Assembly (NCBI GenBank): GCA_900102065.1
Contig: FMVK01000010.1
Location: forward strand, 62,001-126,000
DNA: 64,000 nucleotides
Source of the DNA: Lachnospiraceae bacterium XPB1003
GTDB lineage: Bacteria; Bacillota; Clostridia; Lachnospirales; Lachnospiraceae
Direction: 5' to 3'
Shown: in pieces, positions 44,511-52,346 of the stretch
How the letters are laid out: every line of letters starts with the position of its first letter
Position numbering within the stretch: the stretch's first letter is position 1
Position numbers and translations under genes: made by a program
Notes under the pieces: generated by a model
What the model saw: the letters and a program-made list of their open reading frames with translations, nothing else
Told to the model about the DNA's origin: nothing
Databases searched by the model: none

Positions 44511-44933
44511 ATGAAAACTGAATCTGTTACATCTTCTAAATCTACAATCGTAACAGCCAAAACAAACTTAAAAGAGAAAGAAATTAAGCTCTCTACCTGG
44601 GTGAAAGCAAAGAAAGCAATGATCATATCCTGCATCTGCGGAGCCTGCTTCGATGCCATGACCATGACGGCACATGCCACAGATGGAGGTGGCGGAGCAG
44701 GAGCAGGCGCCAGTGGCGGAAGCGGTGCCGATGCCAAGTGGGACGCTGTCATCAACTTCATCCTTCCCTGGATCACCCGACTCGGCGGTGTTGTCATCCT
44801 GATCGGAGCCGTAGAATTCGGTCTCGCCTTCAAGTCAGACGATGCTGAAGGAAAGACCAGGGGCATGAGAACAATCATTGCCGGATGTATCGTAACTGCG
44901 GTAGGCTTATCCAGCAGCACATTTCTGTCGTAA
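44511..44933 (+). CDS. VirB2/Maff2-like pilin subunit
   Basis: 140 residues. Basic N-terminus, signal-type helix (KAMIISCICGACFDAMTMTAHA), then a glycine-rich GGGGAGAGASGGSGA, then two membrane helices (NFILPWITRLGGVVILIGAVEFGLAF and MRTIIAGCIVTAVGLSSSTFL). This is the VirB2-like pattern of Gram-positive T4SS operons (Maff2 type). Transcribed on its own from box 6, away from the other T4SS genes, which would allow higher expression of a structural subunit. Confidence 0.85.
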   Translation: MKTESVTSSKSTIVTAKTNLKEKEIKLSTWVKAKKAMIISCICGACFDAMTMTAHATDGGGGAGAGASGGSGADAKWDAVINFILPWITRLGGVVILIGAVEFGLAFKSDDAEGKTRGMRTIIAGCIVTAVGLSSSTFLS

Positions 44934-44954
44934 AAGAAGGTAAATATCCCTGAC

Positions 44955-44989
44955 AAAAAAGGCGGTGGAATCGCTCCATCGCCTTTTTT
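44955..44989 (+). terminator. Terminator after the pilin gene
   Basis: GGCGGTGGA / TCCATCGCC stem with a 5-base loop, A-run before and TTTTTT after. Confidence 0.9.
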
Positions 44990-45119
44990 ATGATCAGAAT
45001 TAAGTATAAATAACTATTATCATCATCTTTTTGAACATTTCACGGACATGGTATCACCTATGTTGCAAAATGAAATACAAACATGTAATAATACTAGTAT
45101 AACAGTCGGAGGGATGATA

Positions 45120-45920
45120 ATGTCAGATGAAAATTTTTTTGATTTTGATGGGGACGGAGACGTAGATTTTGATGATGTTGAGGCTGGATTCCATAGTTTA
45201 TTTGACGAAATTGATATGGATCATGATGGCGTTCCAGATATCAATAAGATTAGGCGTGCTACAAAGGGCTTTATGCGCAGATCATCCGATAACTATGTTT
45301 CAAGGTATGTTTCAAATAACCACAATAGCGGATATTCAAGGACTCACGTAGCAAAGTATGTAGTAACGCAGGATGGACTTAGGATTGGAAAACAGACTAG
45401 TGCCATTGGTACTATGTTCAATAAAGTAATCAATAAGAAGTCCAAAATAGGTATTTCTTCAAACGATGCATACAAAATGCGCGTAGAAGATATAATGAAC
45501 TTGTTATATGATGCACATTTCGAAAATGTTGTTGCTAAGAGGATTAACGATTTAAGAATTGACCAGCGGGAAATGGAAGGCTTAGTTACAGAAATTAAGA
45601 TAAATGGGAAAAAAAGCTTCGCTTCAGGGGTGTATCCTGTTAATTCCGAAATCCAGATTGTATACCACGAACTTATGCTGGCATATCCTCCGATTGCATC
45701 AAATCATGTAAAAAAGCGTAATAAGGATGAAATTGCAAACCTATTCAGGCAAGCTGGATTTGTCAATGTTTATCTTATTCCCGAAAAGGATATTATCTTT
45801 GGATTGATTAATCATGAAGATCAAGTGGATAATGTCTTTATTGCAGGACTTGCTGGGTTTAGCAAAGATACAGCATATAAAATTGATACGAAAGTTTCTA
45901 TTACATATCATTCACGATAA
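45120..45920 (+). CDS. EF-hand/dockerin-like plus PASTA-like repeat protein
   Basis: 266 residues from MSDENFFDFDGDGDVDFDD, seven bases after GGAGG. Two calcium-loop-like stretches at the N-terminus (DFDGDGDVDFDD and DMDHDGVPDINK). Two C-terminal units each end in a YH-type strand (VNSEIQIVYHE and IDTKVSITYHS), with ANDAYKM/NKDEIANLFRQAGF-type helices before; these resemble PASTA-like repeats. No signal peptide, so likely cytoplasmic. Function unknown. Confidence 0.6.
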   Translation: MSDENFFDFDGDGDVDFDDVEAGFHSLFDEIDMDHDGVPDINKIRRATKGFMRRSSDNYVSRYVSNNHNSGYSRTHVAKYVVTQDGLRIGKQTSAIGTMFNKVINKKSKIGISSNDAYKMRVEDIMNLLYDAHFENVVAKRINDLRIDQREMEGLVTEIKINGKKSFASGVYPVNSEIQIVYHELMLAYPPIASNHVKKRNKDEIANLFRQAGFVNVYLIPEKDIIFGLINHEDQVDNVFIAGLAGFSKDTAYKIDTKVSITYHSR

Positions 45921-45977
45921 TAATTGACAGAAATACAATTGGTGCTGAGAAACACTCTTCATTTTTTCCTTACTTCA

Positions 45978-47096
45978 CTATAAAAGCCCTACACTCTTCG
46001 CCTGTACTTGATCCTCCCCATACATATCATGCCTGATCCTGCTGATCCACGACTGTTCCATTGTCCCATATGAGTTATATAGAGCTGTAAGCATGTAATT
46101 CCGCATATTCACGATTTGCGTGGTGTTGTAATTCAGCGATCGGACAACATAGCTGATATGATTAGTTTTTAGCTTCATGAACCTTAGTCGAAGATCGTAC
46201 GCCGGTATCTCCTCCCCATTTATCCTGAAAGTCCCTTTTTTCGACACCATCACATCCAGCATAAGCTCAAGGAGCTCATCTATCAGGTCTGGATTGCAAC
46301 TGTTTTCAACGGTCACAGCATTCCAATCAATACGATTTTTAAGCATTTCTCTGAAGGATGCTCTGTTACTGAGAGTGTCATCTATCCCATCAATCTCTTT
46401 TTCGCAGGATTCATCCATTGGCTCTTTAGGATTGATTGGATTGATTGGATCACTCTCTGTAGTATTCTCTGTACTACTCTTTGTATTTGTCTCGGAATTT
46501 CTCCCGATAGCTATCGGATTTTTTTCTGATACCTGTCGGGAAATTTTCCTACCCCTATCAGATTTTTCACCTACCCCTATCGGTTTTTTTACCGATAGGG
46601 TATCTCCATCGTCATTATCTGCTATTTCCGGCTTATCTGACCCATCATCATCCGATACATCCTCCGGATAAGTGAGTCTATAAAGCATCTCAGGATCAAG
46701 GCCTAAAAACATCACATTTCCAAGTCTAGTGCCATCCGCAAGCGTTACAGTTCTAAATTCTCTGTCAATCACCCCAAGACTGCAAAGGAAGCTCACGGCA
46801 TCTCTGACAGCATCCTTTGTAGACCCAAACTTCTCCGCCAGAGAATCATAGCTTTTCTTCAGCTTATCCCCCTGAAAACGCTTTTTCCAGCAAACTGTAC
46901 ACCCACTTTCTTCGTCGCGCTCCTCTCTAGGGCGGTACCAATATACGATTTCAGAGAGGATTAAAATAGCCAGAATATACGCCTTATTATTTTTCTTCCT
47001 TATGGTTGAATACCATGCCTCATGAATGATATTCCCTTTGAAATTCATCTCACCGATACGATCGACAATACTATTTCCAGATTTCTGAAACGCCAT
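45978..47096 (-). CDS. RepA-like replication initiator with DUF6017 C-terminus
   Basis: 372 residues from MAFQKSGNSIVDRIGEMNFK, seven bases after AAGGAGG. The N-terminal winged-helix region (AYILAILILSEIVYWYRP...KLKKSYDSLAEKFGSTKDAVRDAVSFLCSLGVIDREFR) resembles RepA-N/phage replisome organisers. A disordered S/T/N-rich linker follows. The C-terminal domain (IDWNAVTVENSCNPDLIDELLELMLDVM...NYMLTALYNSYGTM) is DUF6017-like. Likely initiates replication of the excised ICE. Confidence 0.82.
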   Translation of the reverse strand: MAFQKSGNSIVDRIGEMNFKGNIIHEAWYSTIRKKNNKAYILAILILSEIVYWYRPREERDEESGCTVCWKKRFQGDKLKKSYDSLAEKFGSTKDAVRDAVSFLCSLGVIDREFRTVTLADGTRLGNVMFLGLDPEMLYRLTYPEDVSDDDGSDKPEIADNDDGDTLSVKKPIGVGEKSDRGRKISRQVSEKNPIAIGRNSETNTKSSTENTTESDPINPINPKEPMDESCEKEIDGIDDTLSNRASFREMLKNRIDWNAVTVENSCNPDLIDELLELMLDVMVSKKGTFRINGEEIPAYDLRLRFMKLKTNHISYVVRSLNYNTTQIVNMRNYMLTALYNSYGTMEQSWISRIRHDMYGEDQVQAKSVGLL

Positions 47097-47098
47097 TT

Positions 47099-47443
47099 TC
47101 ATGCCTCCTTGTCGTCATAGCCACCTCTAGCAGGTGACAACAGCGCATCTTTTACAGTCCAGCCATGTGCTACCCTATATAAATATGTTTTTCGATATAC
47201 TCCATAATAGGCACACATAGTTGAAATACTTCTGAACTCATTTCCTTCAAAATCTCTGCAGGCAACCCCACCATTATTCTTTGCTGGAAATGTCAAAGCC
47301 TTTTTCTTCGACCATTTATATACTTTTATCCTTCTCTGATATGCAGCAGATGAGATTTTCCAAAATCGACACATATCTTCTATAGAATCAAATGAACGCC
47401 CTTCATGGTCTCGGCACTTCTTTCTATGATCTGATTTAATCAT
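47099..47443 (-). CDS. Small protein of two tandem HTH-like repeats
   Basis: 114 residues made of two similar units of about 48: CRDHEGRSFDSIEDMCRFW... and CRDFEGNEFRSISTMCAYY..., each ending ...W(S/T)(K/V)K(K/D)AL. The pattern recalls NUMOD-type DNA-binding repeats. Ends where the RepA-like gene begins (overlap of the stop with its leader), so the pair is one operon. A DNA-binding role beside replication is inferred. Confidence 0.7.
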   Translation of the reverse strand: MIKSDHRKKCRDHEGRSFDSIEDMCRFWKISSAAYQRRIKVYKWSKKKALTFPAKNNGGVACRDFEGNEFRSISTMCAYYGVYRKTYLYRVAHGWTVKDALLSPARGGYDDKEA

Positions 47444-47470
47444 TCACCATCCCTTTACAAATATAAAAAA

Positions 47471-47494
47471 CGGTAATCCATTTCAGGATTACCG
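47471..47494 (-). terminator. Terminator near the right end of ICE1
   Basis: CGGTAATCC / GGATTACCG stem, 6-base loop, TTTTTT following on the minus strand. It would stop transcription entering ICE1 from the right. The 418-bp gap around it also holds the GGTACC pair and the attachment copy. Confidence 0.8.
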
Positions 47495-47571
47495 CTTTCA
47501 TCAACTGATTTGTGAGCTGCGTTCTCTCTGTTTATCAGATTATTTGCTCATCATCGTAAACGAGTGTTCGG

Positions 47572-47589
47572 GGTACCAAAAAAGGTACC
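47572..47589. repeat. Paired GGTACC motif, right ICE end
   Basis: GGTACC at 47572-47577 and 47584-47589, 12 bp apart as at the left end (6081-6098). Confidence 0.55.
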
Positions 47590-47720
47590 AACACTTCAAA
47601 ATTTATATGAATTTATGACTATTTGCATGAAATTGCAAAGATGTGTTAACCCCTTATTCATAGAGCTTTAGTGGCCTATGGTGATTTTTGGAGAATTATT
47701 GAAATTAGGCACCTATCTAA

Positions 47721-47785
47721 CGATTCCTAGTTTCATTTTTTCTATTCTCCTTAAAATTTCCCTTATTTTACAAGCCTTTCAGATT
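47721..47785. other. Attachment copy between ICE1 and ICE2
   Basis: Diverged duplicate of the ychF 5' end and adjoining leader (compare 6001-6060). On the minus strand it reads ATGAAACTAGGAATCGTTAGATAG, that is MKLGIVR and stop. Right end of ICE1 and left end of the decayed ICE2 meet here. Confidence 0.8.
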
Positions 47786-47861
47786 TCCTAAAATTTTTTA
47801 GTCCCCCAAAAGAGCCCCAAAATTTCATTCAATTCATTAAATTCCATCCAACTTTATAATA

Positions 47862-48056
47862 TTACATTATAAGAAGTGATTCTTCTATCTTTTGGATTTC
47901 ATTTTGCTTTTCCTCCCCCGTCACATGAACATACAGATTCATTGTGATTTGTAAGCTAGAGTGTCCTAAGATCATTTGTAACGTCTTGGGTCTCATTCCC
48001 GCTTCAATGCATCTTGTTGCAAATGTATGCCTCAGTATATGCATCGATATCACCCT
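47862..48056 (-). pseudogene. Integrase C-terminal remnant of ICE2
   Basis: Only the last 62 or so codons remain: SMHILRHTFATRCIEAGMRP, ILGHSSLQITMNLYVHV. The H-x-x-R, His and Tyr of the active site survive, but the arm- and core-binding domains and the first catalytic Arg are gone. The leader beyond the deletion (about 48080-48120) still matches the ICE1 int leader, so an internal deletion is the cause. Confidence 0.9.
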
Positions 48057-48170
48057 GATCCCAGCAGCATTACATTTCTAAGGAAACAGAGCTCCAGACT
48101 AAACCGAAATATTATACCACGCAGGAAGCCCTGTTATCAAATGTCGGCAACTATCCGAATGTTCAAATAA

Positions 48171-48491
48171 TCACACTTCAATACTACTTTCAAGGAATTT
48201 TTCAAACTCTCTACGTTTGATCAGACGTTTCCCTCTTCCAACATAAAGAACGAACTTGCATCTTGGAGCAGCGATCAGTCTGTATAACTTGTTCTCCCCA
48301 ATATTGGAATACTCAGCAGCCTCTTTTATCGTAAGTGTTACTTTCTGACAGATTGGAACTTCAGGGCATTTTCTTTCGCGTTTATCAATCCTTAAGGATT
48401 CATCATCGTTTTCACTTTCTTCCAGATTCTTTTCAAAATGTAATTCTTTATCTTTTAATTCAAACATTGTCATTTCAACAGCATCTATCAT
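48171..48491 (-). CDS. Excisionase-like protein of ICE2 (intact)
   Basis: 106 residues from MIDAVEMTMFELKDKEL, eight bases after AAGGAGG. The C-terminal half (LTIKEAAEYSNIGENKLYRLIAAPRCKFVLYVGRGKRLIKRREFEKFLE) closely matches the ICE1 excisionase; the N-terminus is longer and acidic. It is the only apparently whole gene of the ICE2 integration module and could act in trans on ICE1. Confidence 0.8.
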   Translation of the reverse strand: MIDAVEMTMFELKDKELHFEKNLEESENDDESLRIDKRERKCPEVPICQKVTLTIKEAAEYSNIGENKLYRLIAAPRCKFVLYVGRGKRLIKRREFEKFLESSIEV

Positions 48492-48508
48492 ACTCATTAC
48501 CTCCTTTA

Positions 48509-48760
48509 TCAGGTTTTATATTTTTCCTGTACAAGCCAATTATCCAACAGCGCAAATATAAGATCTTTCTTTTCTTTTTCAGTCCAATCATCCGGAAAGT
48601 AATGCTTAAGTTTTTTATACGGAAGAACAATATCTGTAGTTATATTTCGTTCCAAATCCGCTACGCGGTTGAATTTTATTTCTTTCTCCCCAGCTTCATC
48701 CTCCCCGTTAGGCTCAACAAAATTCGGAAGCATTACTGTATTGTCTATATTTGTTACTTC
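48509..48760 (-). pseudogene. ParB C-terminal remnant of ICE2
   Basis: NITTDIVLPYKKLKHYFPDDWTEKEKKDLIFALLDNWL aligns with the ICE1 ParB tail (TADIVLPYKKIKKYYKPQMTRGEMEELIYALLEDEL). Upstream of about 48760 the sequence changes abruptly to topB DNA in the opposite orientation. Confidence 0.85.
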
Positions 48761-48761
48761 T

Positions 48762-48998
48762 GTTCTAAGAGTTGCGGATTCTTTATAAAATCTGATAATC
48801 CTGTTTTTGTAGGCAGAACGCAAAAGACACTGGATAAATCTCGTATAAAGAAAATGCTGTCCAAAAGGATTTTATCCGAAAAATGCATCAGCAAGACCGG
48901 AAGGGAATACAATGGTTCGTTCAGACTTGAAATGAAGACTATCAACAAAAAAATACACTGAACTGGTATTTGAGTACAGTTCGGAAAGAACAAGATGA
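48762..48998 (+). pseudogene. TopB C-terminal remnant of ICE2, frameshifted
   Basis: SCGFFIKSDNPVFVGRTQ and LSEKCISKTGREYNGSF match the zinc-ribbon end of the ICE1 topoisomerase. A frameshift near 48945 precedes ELVFEYSSERTR and the stop. About 15 kb of ICE, as measured in ICE1, is missing between it and the ParB remnant. Confidence 0.88.
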
Positions 48999-49162
48999 CA
49001 TATCTTTCCAAGCGTGTGAACGATTTTCTTTAAATGAGATACCTTAAGATAATAGACGAGCATAATCCCGTTGCTTTCGCCAAGAATTATGTTAGTATAA
49101 GTGCGTATTATATTCCAGTTTATAGAGATATCTTTTTATTTAAGCGGATAAATGGAGGATAA

Positions 49163-49429
49163 ATGAAATTAATGTCAAAGATATGTGGTATAGGTGCCGT
49201 CATTGCGCCTGCCATAATTACACTGATTATGTTCATGACTGAGCCTGAATTCGAAGAGGCTCTGTTTGGCGGTGTTATCGTTGGATGTCTGATTGGCAGT
49301 ATATTCGGAGGAATTGCTTTGATCTGTAACAAGAAACATAACAAATGGATTACAGCAGTATCAGTATTGCCGATGATCCCGACTGCGCTATTTGCTATAC
49401 TTGCAATCCCATATTGGATCTTTGGGTGA
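49163..49429 (+). CDS. Small membrane protein
   Basis: 88 residues with three hydrophobic segments (GIGAVIAPAIITLIMFM, ALFGGVIVGCLIGSIFGGIALI, ITAVSVLPMIPTALFAILAIPYWIF). GGAGG four bases before the ATG. No family recognised. Cargo of ICE2, in the slot that holds the Ead-like and CHR genes in ICE1. Confidence 0.65.
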   Translation: MKLMSKICGIGAVIAPAIITLIMFMTEPEFEEALFGGVIVGCLIGSIFGGIALICNKKHNKWITAVSVLPMIPTALFAILAIPYWIFG

Positions 49430-49555
49430 TTGCATGATTTGCAGGTGTTTGGATAAACGCTGGAACATAATATCTCAATATTACTTGGTAAGAAAAACAG
49501 AAATAAAACTAACTTAGAAGCTTTGATATTTGATAGAAATGGTACGATTTTGTAA

Positions 49556-49942
49556 ATGAATAAAAAGAAAGTTTTTATAATAGTGACTTTGTCACTAATA
49601 CTAATTGCTATTGGTACATTAAAATATAAAACTGATTATGCCAGAAAAGAGATTAATACATATTATTCCGATGATAAAACATACAAGTTGGTTATCTACA
49701 CCATTGGTGAACCAGAATGGCCATTCGGATCTGGGAAATGTAGATTTGTGTTATCTAAAGATGGTAAGGATATTTCAAATTTCAATTTTAAACAATCCAA
49801 TGATGGAAAGTGGGCTACTGCTGATGATTTTAATGTTTCGTGGTTTGACGATAAAGTTAAAATAATAGTCAGTGGAGAAGGACAAGAAGATATTACATAT
49901 TCTTTGTTTTTCAACGGCACAGTTACAGCTAGCGACAACTAA
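49556..49942 (+). CDS. Membrane-anchored extracellular protein
   Basis: 128 residues. N-terminal anchor (KVFIIVTLSLILIAIGTL), then a beta-rich extracellular domain (YKLVIYTIGEPEWPFGSGKCRFVLSKDGKDI). Resembles small DUF-type or immunity proteins; no firm family. Weak ribosome site, so the start is uncertain. Confidence 0.6.
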   Translation: MNKKKVFIIVTLSLILIAIGTLKYKTDYARKEINTYYSDDKTYKLVIYTIGEPEWPFGSGKCRFVLSKDGKDISNFNFKQSNDGKWATADDFNVSWFDDKVKIIVSGEGQEDITYSLFFNGTVTASDN

Positions 49943-50080
49943 TGAACTAAGATGGAAGTGGTAGTAAGTTATATCGGAAGTTAAAACTCCGATGCAAGGA
50001 GGATCCGCAGATGTAATGACAGACAGGTGCCCATCCGATATAATGGGTGGGCAACCAAATATACTATGGAGGTAATAGTC

Positions 50081-50161
50081 ATTAACAAGTATGTTTCGTT
50101 GGGTAAGCGAAGTAAGAAGGCGCAGCGCGAGTATCACGCAACTAAAGGAGAATTGAAATGA
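50081..50161 (+). pseudogene. Truncated small gene ahead of the lipoprotein
   Basis: 27-codon frame (INKYVSLGKRSKKAQREYHATKGELK) that looks like the first part of a small basic protein common in clostridial elements, joined to a stop that overlaps the lipoprotein ATG (ATGA). GGAGG is well placed, but the first codon is ATT where ATG is expected. A hairpin (TGCCCATCC/GGGTGGGCA) lies at 50029-50055 just upstream. It may act as a leader peptide. Confidence 0.4.
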
Positions 50162-50601
50162 AGAAGAGTATTGTGAAGAACATTTTATCAGTATCTGTTG
50201 TTGCTGCTATGGCCATAAGCGTAGTCGCCTGCTCTGACACAGTTGTCGAGACAAATTCAGAGTCAGAAGAGACTAAAATTGATACTGTTGTAGAGACAGA
50301 GACTGAAGCAAGGAATGAAACTGTCGAGGATTCTATCGCCAATTCTCTCGTTGGTGTTTGGACATATGAGGACAGTGAGGCTTCAAGAGTATACACTTTT
50401 AACGATGATGGAACCGGTGATCTCACAATTACCAGTGGGGATAGTGTGATCTCTTGGGAGTTCACATACAGCGTTGATGGTGAGAACATCGTTATCCGCA
50501 GGGACGGTCATGAAGATGAAGTTACTGATTATGTAGTTGGTGATGACACACTTTCGCTAGGATTTGAAGGCGTGGAGTTCACAAGATCAGGAATAAAATG
50601 A
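50158..50601 (+). CDS. Lipoprotein with C-terminal lipocalin-like DUF5640-type domain
   Basis: 147 residues. Signal with lipobox ISVVACSD (Cys at about 24), an acidic threonine/glutamate-rich linker, then LVGVWTYEDSEASRVYTFNDDGTGDLTI...SWEFTYSVDGENIVI, a small beta-barrel seen in Firmicute lipoproteins. AAAGGAG before the ATG. Would be lipidated by Lgt. ICE2 cargo. Confidence 0.75.
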   Translation: MKKSIVKNILSVSVVAAMAISVVACSDTVVETNSESEETKIDTVVETETEARNETVEDSIANSLVGVWTYEDSEASRVYTFNDDGTGDLTITSGDSVISWEFTYSVDGENIVIRRDGHEDEVTDYVVGDDTLSLGFEGVEFTRSGIK

Positions 50602-50645
50602 ACTAAGAAACTGATGGCAGTTTATTTTCGGAAATATTCTTGTTA

Positions 50646-50671
50646 AGGGGGCAAACGCCCCCTCGATTTTT
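50646..50671 (+). terminator. Terminator after the lipoprotein gene
   Basis: AGGGGGC / GCCCCCT stem with a short AAAC loop, then CGATTTTT. Confidence 0.88.
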
Positions 50672-50778
50672 ACTATGTTTTTACCTCGATTCATTGTCGG
50701 GATTTGCCTGTTTCCTATTGTTTTGAAAAGCAACCATATGACTATCTAAATAATCTTATTCTTTGAAGTTCTTTTTTA

Positions 50779-50865
50779 TCATGACCTGATCTTTTCCTGT
50801 ATCTTTTCAGCCTCTATCTTTACGTCCGCTTTCTTCTGTGCATTGATACCGGTCTGCCACTCTCC
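50779..50865 (-). pseudogene. C-terminal remnant of the ICE protein homologous to 31373-31897
   Basis: Encodes GEWQTGINAQKKADVK... and a stop, matching the tail GEWQAGIDAQKTEVKAKS of the ICE1 protein. It marks how far the ICE2 remains extend. It overlaps the end of the patchwork frame on the same strand in another reading frame. Confidence 0.75.
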
Positions 50866-51860
50866 TCTTCTTCAAACTCCGGCAGGTTAAAATTGATATG
50901 GATTATATTTGCATCTTGTATATTTTCATCTATATATTTTTTAAATGATTCCAAAAGCTTTGACTTTCCGCATCGTCTTACACCGGTAATGACTTTTATA
51001 TCCGGAGTTCCTATTACATTGATTATTTTCTCCATATAGGAATTTCTTGGGATGAGCCTCATAATATCCATTTCTCTCCTTCTGTTTGATGAGATTGTTC
51101 TATCGTTTCTATTAGCCATTTTCAACATTTTTTCGTTTTTGGCTAATAGAAGTATCTCTAAATCCAAATCCTTGTAAACATAAAATACAACCTTCATCTG
51201 GCTACCGGTCTCAGTCAGCCATGCTTTTACGGTATCAACAGCTATCTCTGCTGCCATCTGATTTGGAAACATAAAGACTCCGGTTGATATACAGCACAGT
51301 GCAATACTCTCTACATTATTCTCTTCTGCAATATCCAAGCAAGATCTATAACATGATGCCAACAAGTCTTCATGTCTTTTAGTCAGCGATCCTTGCACTA
51401 TTGGTCCCACGGTATGAATAACATATTTAAACGGAAGATTATATGCAGGAGTAATCTTTGCTTTACCTGTAGGTTCCTCATGCCCTTGTGCTCTCATAAT
51501 GCAATTACACTTAAATCTAAGAGAAAGCCCGGCTTTGCTGTGAATAATATTATCTGCACAATTATGAAGTGGGCTGAAACACCCTAATAAATCTCCTTTA
51601 TTCTCTTTGAAATAGCTCTTCCCACTCTTTATTTGAAGAGCAAGAAGCTGTTGAACTTTGCCATCGGTTTCCTGAAGGGATACATTACGTACCTGTTCGG
51701 GATCGCCGAGCAATACATTCTGTCTTCCTTCGATATTCTTTCCTTTTCGGGAAACGCTCTGAAAAACAGATCCATCTGGAAGGATGAGCGATGCCGGGTA
51801 GTTTCTGATCACGACTACATCAGAAGATGCCGGACTTGGCGCGTGATTATTCTTAGCCAT
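50820..51860 (-). pseudogene. Patchwork frame: leader segment + truncated Zn-macrodomain + AAA ATPase fragment
   Basis: 346 open codons, but made of pieces. Residues 1-88 resemble an ICE accessory protein. Residues about 91-235 are the C-terminal two thirds of a zinc-dependent ADP-ribose hydrolase macrodomain (LLGCFSPLHNCADNIIH, AQGHEEPTGKAKITPAYNLP, CCISTGVFMFPN); the first part with the GDIT.L..DAIVNAAN motif is missing. From residue 264, with its own AAGGAGAG, begins an AAA_14-type ATPase (ITGVRRCGKSKLLESFKK) cut off after its first strand and fused to ICE2 debris. Probably not functional as a whole. Confidence 0.75.
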
Positions 51861-51985
51861 GTGGTTTGGCCTCCTTTTTTATAGGGAGATAGTGGCAGCT
51901 GTAGCTGCCAGAATATGAATTATTGTTATACTGTGTTTGGGGCGTAATAAAATCTATACATTCTATACGGCATAAAAAACTGCAT

Positions 51986-52023
51986 GCTAAATCATTGCTT
52001 TTGTAATGAATTAGCAGTATAAT
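51986..52023 (+). promoter_or_regulatory. relBE promoter with overlapping operator
   Basis: TTGCTT (51995-52000), 17-bp spacer, TATAAT (52018-52023). An inverted repeat GCTAAATCATT / AATGAATTAGC (51986-52015, one mismatch) covers the -35 and spacer, as expected of RelB autorepression. Confidence 0.8.
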
Positions 52024-52052
52024 ACAGACAAAGATCAACAAGGAGGTGCGCT

Positions 52053-52346
52053 ATGTCGAGTACAATACAGATACGTGTTGAAGATGATCTCAAAAGAAAA
52101 TCCGACACCCTGTTCAGGGAGTTAGGAACAGATACGACTACCGCTATCAGGATGTTTCTTACCCAGGCCGTTGCAAATAACGGATTTCCTTTTGAATTAA
52201 AGAAAAAGACGGTAAATCCATATGTGACATTGACAGAGGACGAGGTGCTTAAAAAACTTGAAGCATCAAGACAGCATGCGTCAGAGGGTATGGTACGGGA
52301 TGCGGATGATGTGATATCCGATATGAGGCAGAAATATGGAATATAA
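52053..52346 (+). CDS. relB: RelB/DinJ-family antitoxin
   Basis: 97 residues. IQIRVEDDLKRKSDTLFRELGTDTTTAIRMFLTQAVANNGFPFEL is the RelB/DinJ ribbon-helix-helix; the C-terminal part (NPYVTLTEDEVLKKLEASRQHA) would neutralise the toxin. AAGGAGG eight bases before the ATG. Overlaps the toxin gene by 11 nt. Such pairs stabilise elements and may help keep the damaged ICE2 segment. Confidence 0.92.
   Translation: MSSTIQIRVEDDLKRKSDTLFRELGTDTTTAIRMFLTQAVANNGFPFELKKKTVNPYVTLTEDEVLKKLEASRQHASEGMVRDADDVISDMRQKYGI

Noticed and set aside
44486-44956. 156-codon minus-strand frame opposite the pilin gene
   Set aside because: It is the mirror of the GC-rich pilin coding sequence; it has no ribosome site and its repetitive P/A composition is the complement of the glycine-rich pilin segment.
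48335-48961. 208-codon plus-strand frame
   Set aside because: Only its end is real (the TopB remnant). The first two thirds are antisense to the ICE2 excisionase and ParB remnant.
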